Shown here one piece after another: positions 6,340 through 6,715 of a stretch of 6,715 nt of DNA. Made by a program: the position numbers and the translations under genes. This stretch comes from an uncultured Phycisphaerales bacterium (GTDB taxonomy: Bacteria > Planctomycetota > Phycisphaerae > Phycisphaerales > UBA1924). The notes under the pieces were generated by a model. The model saw nothing but the letters and a program-made list of their open reading frames with translations. It was not told where the DNA came from and made no database searches. The stretch covers positions 1 to 6,715 of the forward strand of contig CALAFV010000004.1 in assembly GCA_937891445.1 (NCBI GenBank), given 5' to 3'. Positions within the stretch are counted from its first letter, which is position 1. Every line of letters begins with the position of its first letter.

Positions 6340-6715
6340 ATGGCCCACTCCCCCACCCCGGCCCCTCCTCCCCCCCATTCGCCCACGACCAACCCGCTGC
6401 GCGAACTGGTCGAGCAGTTCCGTAAGACCGAAGACACGCTGCGCCTCGGCGGCGGGCCGAAGGCGATCGAGCGCCAGCACGAGAAGGGTCGGCTGACAGC
6501 GCGCGAGCGGATCGACAGGCTGGTGGACGATCCCAAGCGGTTCCAGGAACTGGGCTTGTGGGCCGCGTACGGCATGTACGAGGAGCATGGGGGCGCACCG
6601 GCCGCGGGGGTCGTCACGGGAATCGGGCCGGTGCAGGGCCGGCTGTGCATGATCATCGCCAACGACGCGACGGTGAAGGCCGGCGCGTTCTTCCCGATGA
6701 CGTGCAAGAAGATCA
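6340..6715 (+). CDS. Acyl-CoA carboxylase carboxyltransferase (beta) subunit, 5' part (3' end off window)
   Basis: The first 125 residues of a biotin-dependent carboxyltransferase subunit; family members are about 510-540 residues long. It would transfer a carboxyl group from carboxybiotin to an acyl-CoA. The diagnostic N-terminal motif is GGGPKAIERQHEKGRLTARE (residues 36-55). Next come FQELGLWA, the crotonase-fold entry AAGVVTGIGPVQGRLCMIIAND, and ATVKAGAFFPMTCKKI at the edge. The last stretch resembles methylcrotonyl-CoA carboxylase beta (leucine breakdown) more than propionyl-CoA carboxylase beta, but the acyl-binding region is not in the window. ATG 6340 is the best visible start although its Shine-Dalgarno sequence is weak. 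The first ~18 residues are a Pro/Ser/Thr-rich extension outside the conserved domain. It is divergent from the amine oxidase; a biotin carboxylase or acyl-CoA dehydrogenase gene is often downstream of such genes. Confidence 0.9.
   Translation, partial: MAHSPTPAPPPPHSPTTNPLRELVEQFRKTEDTLRLGGGPKAIERQHEKGRLTARERIDRLVDDPKRFQELGLWAAYGMYEEHGGAPAAGVVTGIGPVQGRLCMIIANDATVKAGAFFPMTCKKI

Noticed and set aside
6097..6588. Upstream extension of the amine oxidase frame, giving 659 residues
   Set aside because: The added part is antisense to the carboxylase gene and would bury the Tat signal. ATG 6096 has a good Shine-Dalgarno sequence.
1..6715. CRISPR arrays, tRNA genes, transposases or defence genes
   Set aside because: No regularly spaced repeats, no cloverleaf-like sequence and no mobile-element protein was found on either strand by reading. 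Nothing here supports a new defence system.

Overview
The window is high-GC bacterial DNA that most resembles a planctomycete, probably of the Phycisphaerae type. The main clue is that two proteins end in the same two-loop dockerin-like tail: Cys-Pro-x-Asp-Trp, the motif NSSDISAFLTAW twice, and a final Gly-Cys. This tail style is common on secreted proteins of that group. The assignment is inference from protein style; there is no rRNA or other marker gene here.

Layout. At the left edge is the 3' end of a metallo-beta-lactamase-fold hydrolase. A small MscS-type mechanosensitive channel follows 24 bases later on the same strand. Facing it, with 6 bases between stop codons, is a minus-strand gene of unknown function. 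That gene's reading frame runs rightwards to about position 2280 without finding a start codon. At the same point a plus-strand HAF-repeat protein begins, also without a start or signal peptide. Two genes beheaded head to head at one place make position ~2280 a likely rearrangement or assembly join.

The right part looks intact. The HAF-repeat/dockerin gene converges on a secreted beta-propeller/dockerin gene (minus strand), with a strong intrinsic terminator between them. Their homologous 3' ends form an inverted repeat of 47 bases with 3 mismatches. The propeller gene has a plausible promoter and a leader with two mutually exclusive hairpins. Next comes a Tat-exported flavin amine oxidase (minus strand). 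It is divergent from the 5' part of a biotin-dependent acyl-CoA carboxylase carboxyltransferase gene (methylcrotonyl-CoA carboxylase beta-like), which runs off the right edge. The divergent gap holds a perfect 8-bp hairpin.

How the genes relate. There is no single obvious pathway. The two dockerin-tailed proteins form a natural pair of exported, probably surface- or matrix-associated proteins. The amine oxidase and carboxylase could both serve amino-acid or amine catabolism, but only adjacency supports that. I saw no tRNA, rRNA, CRISPR array, transposase or phage gene.
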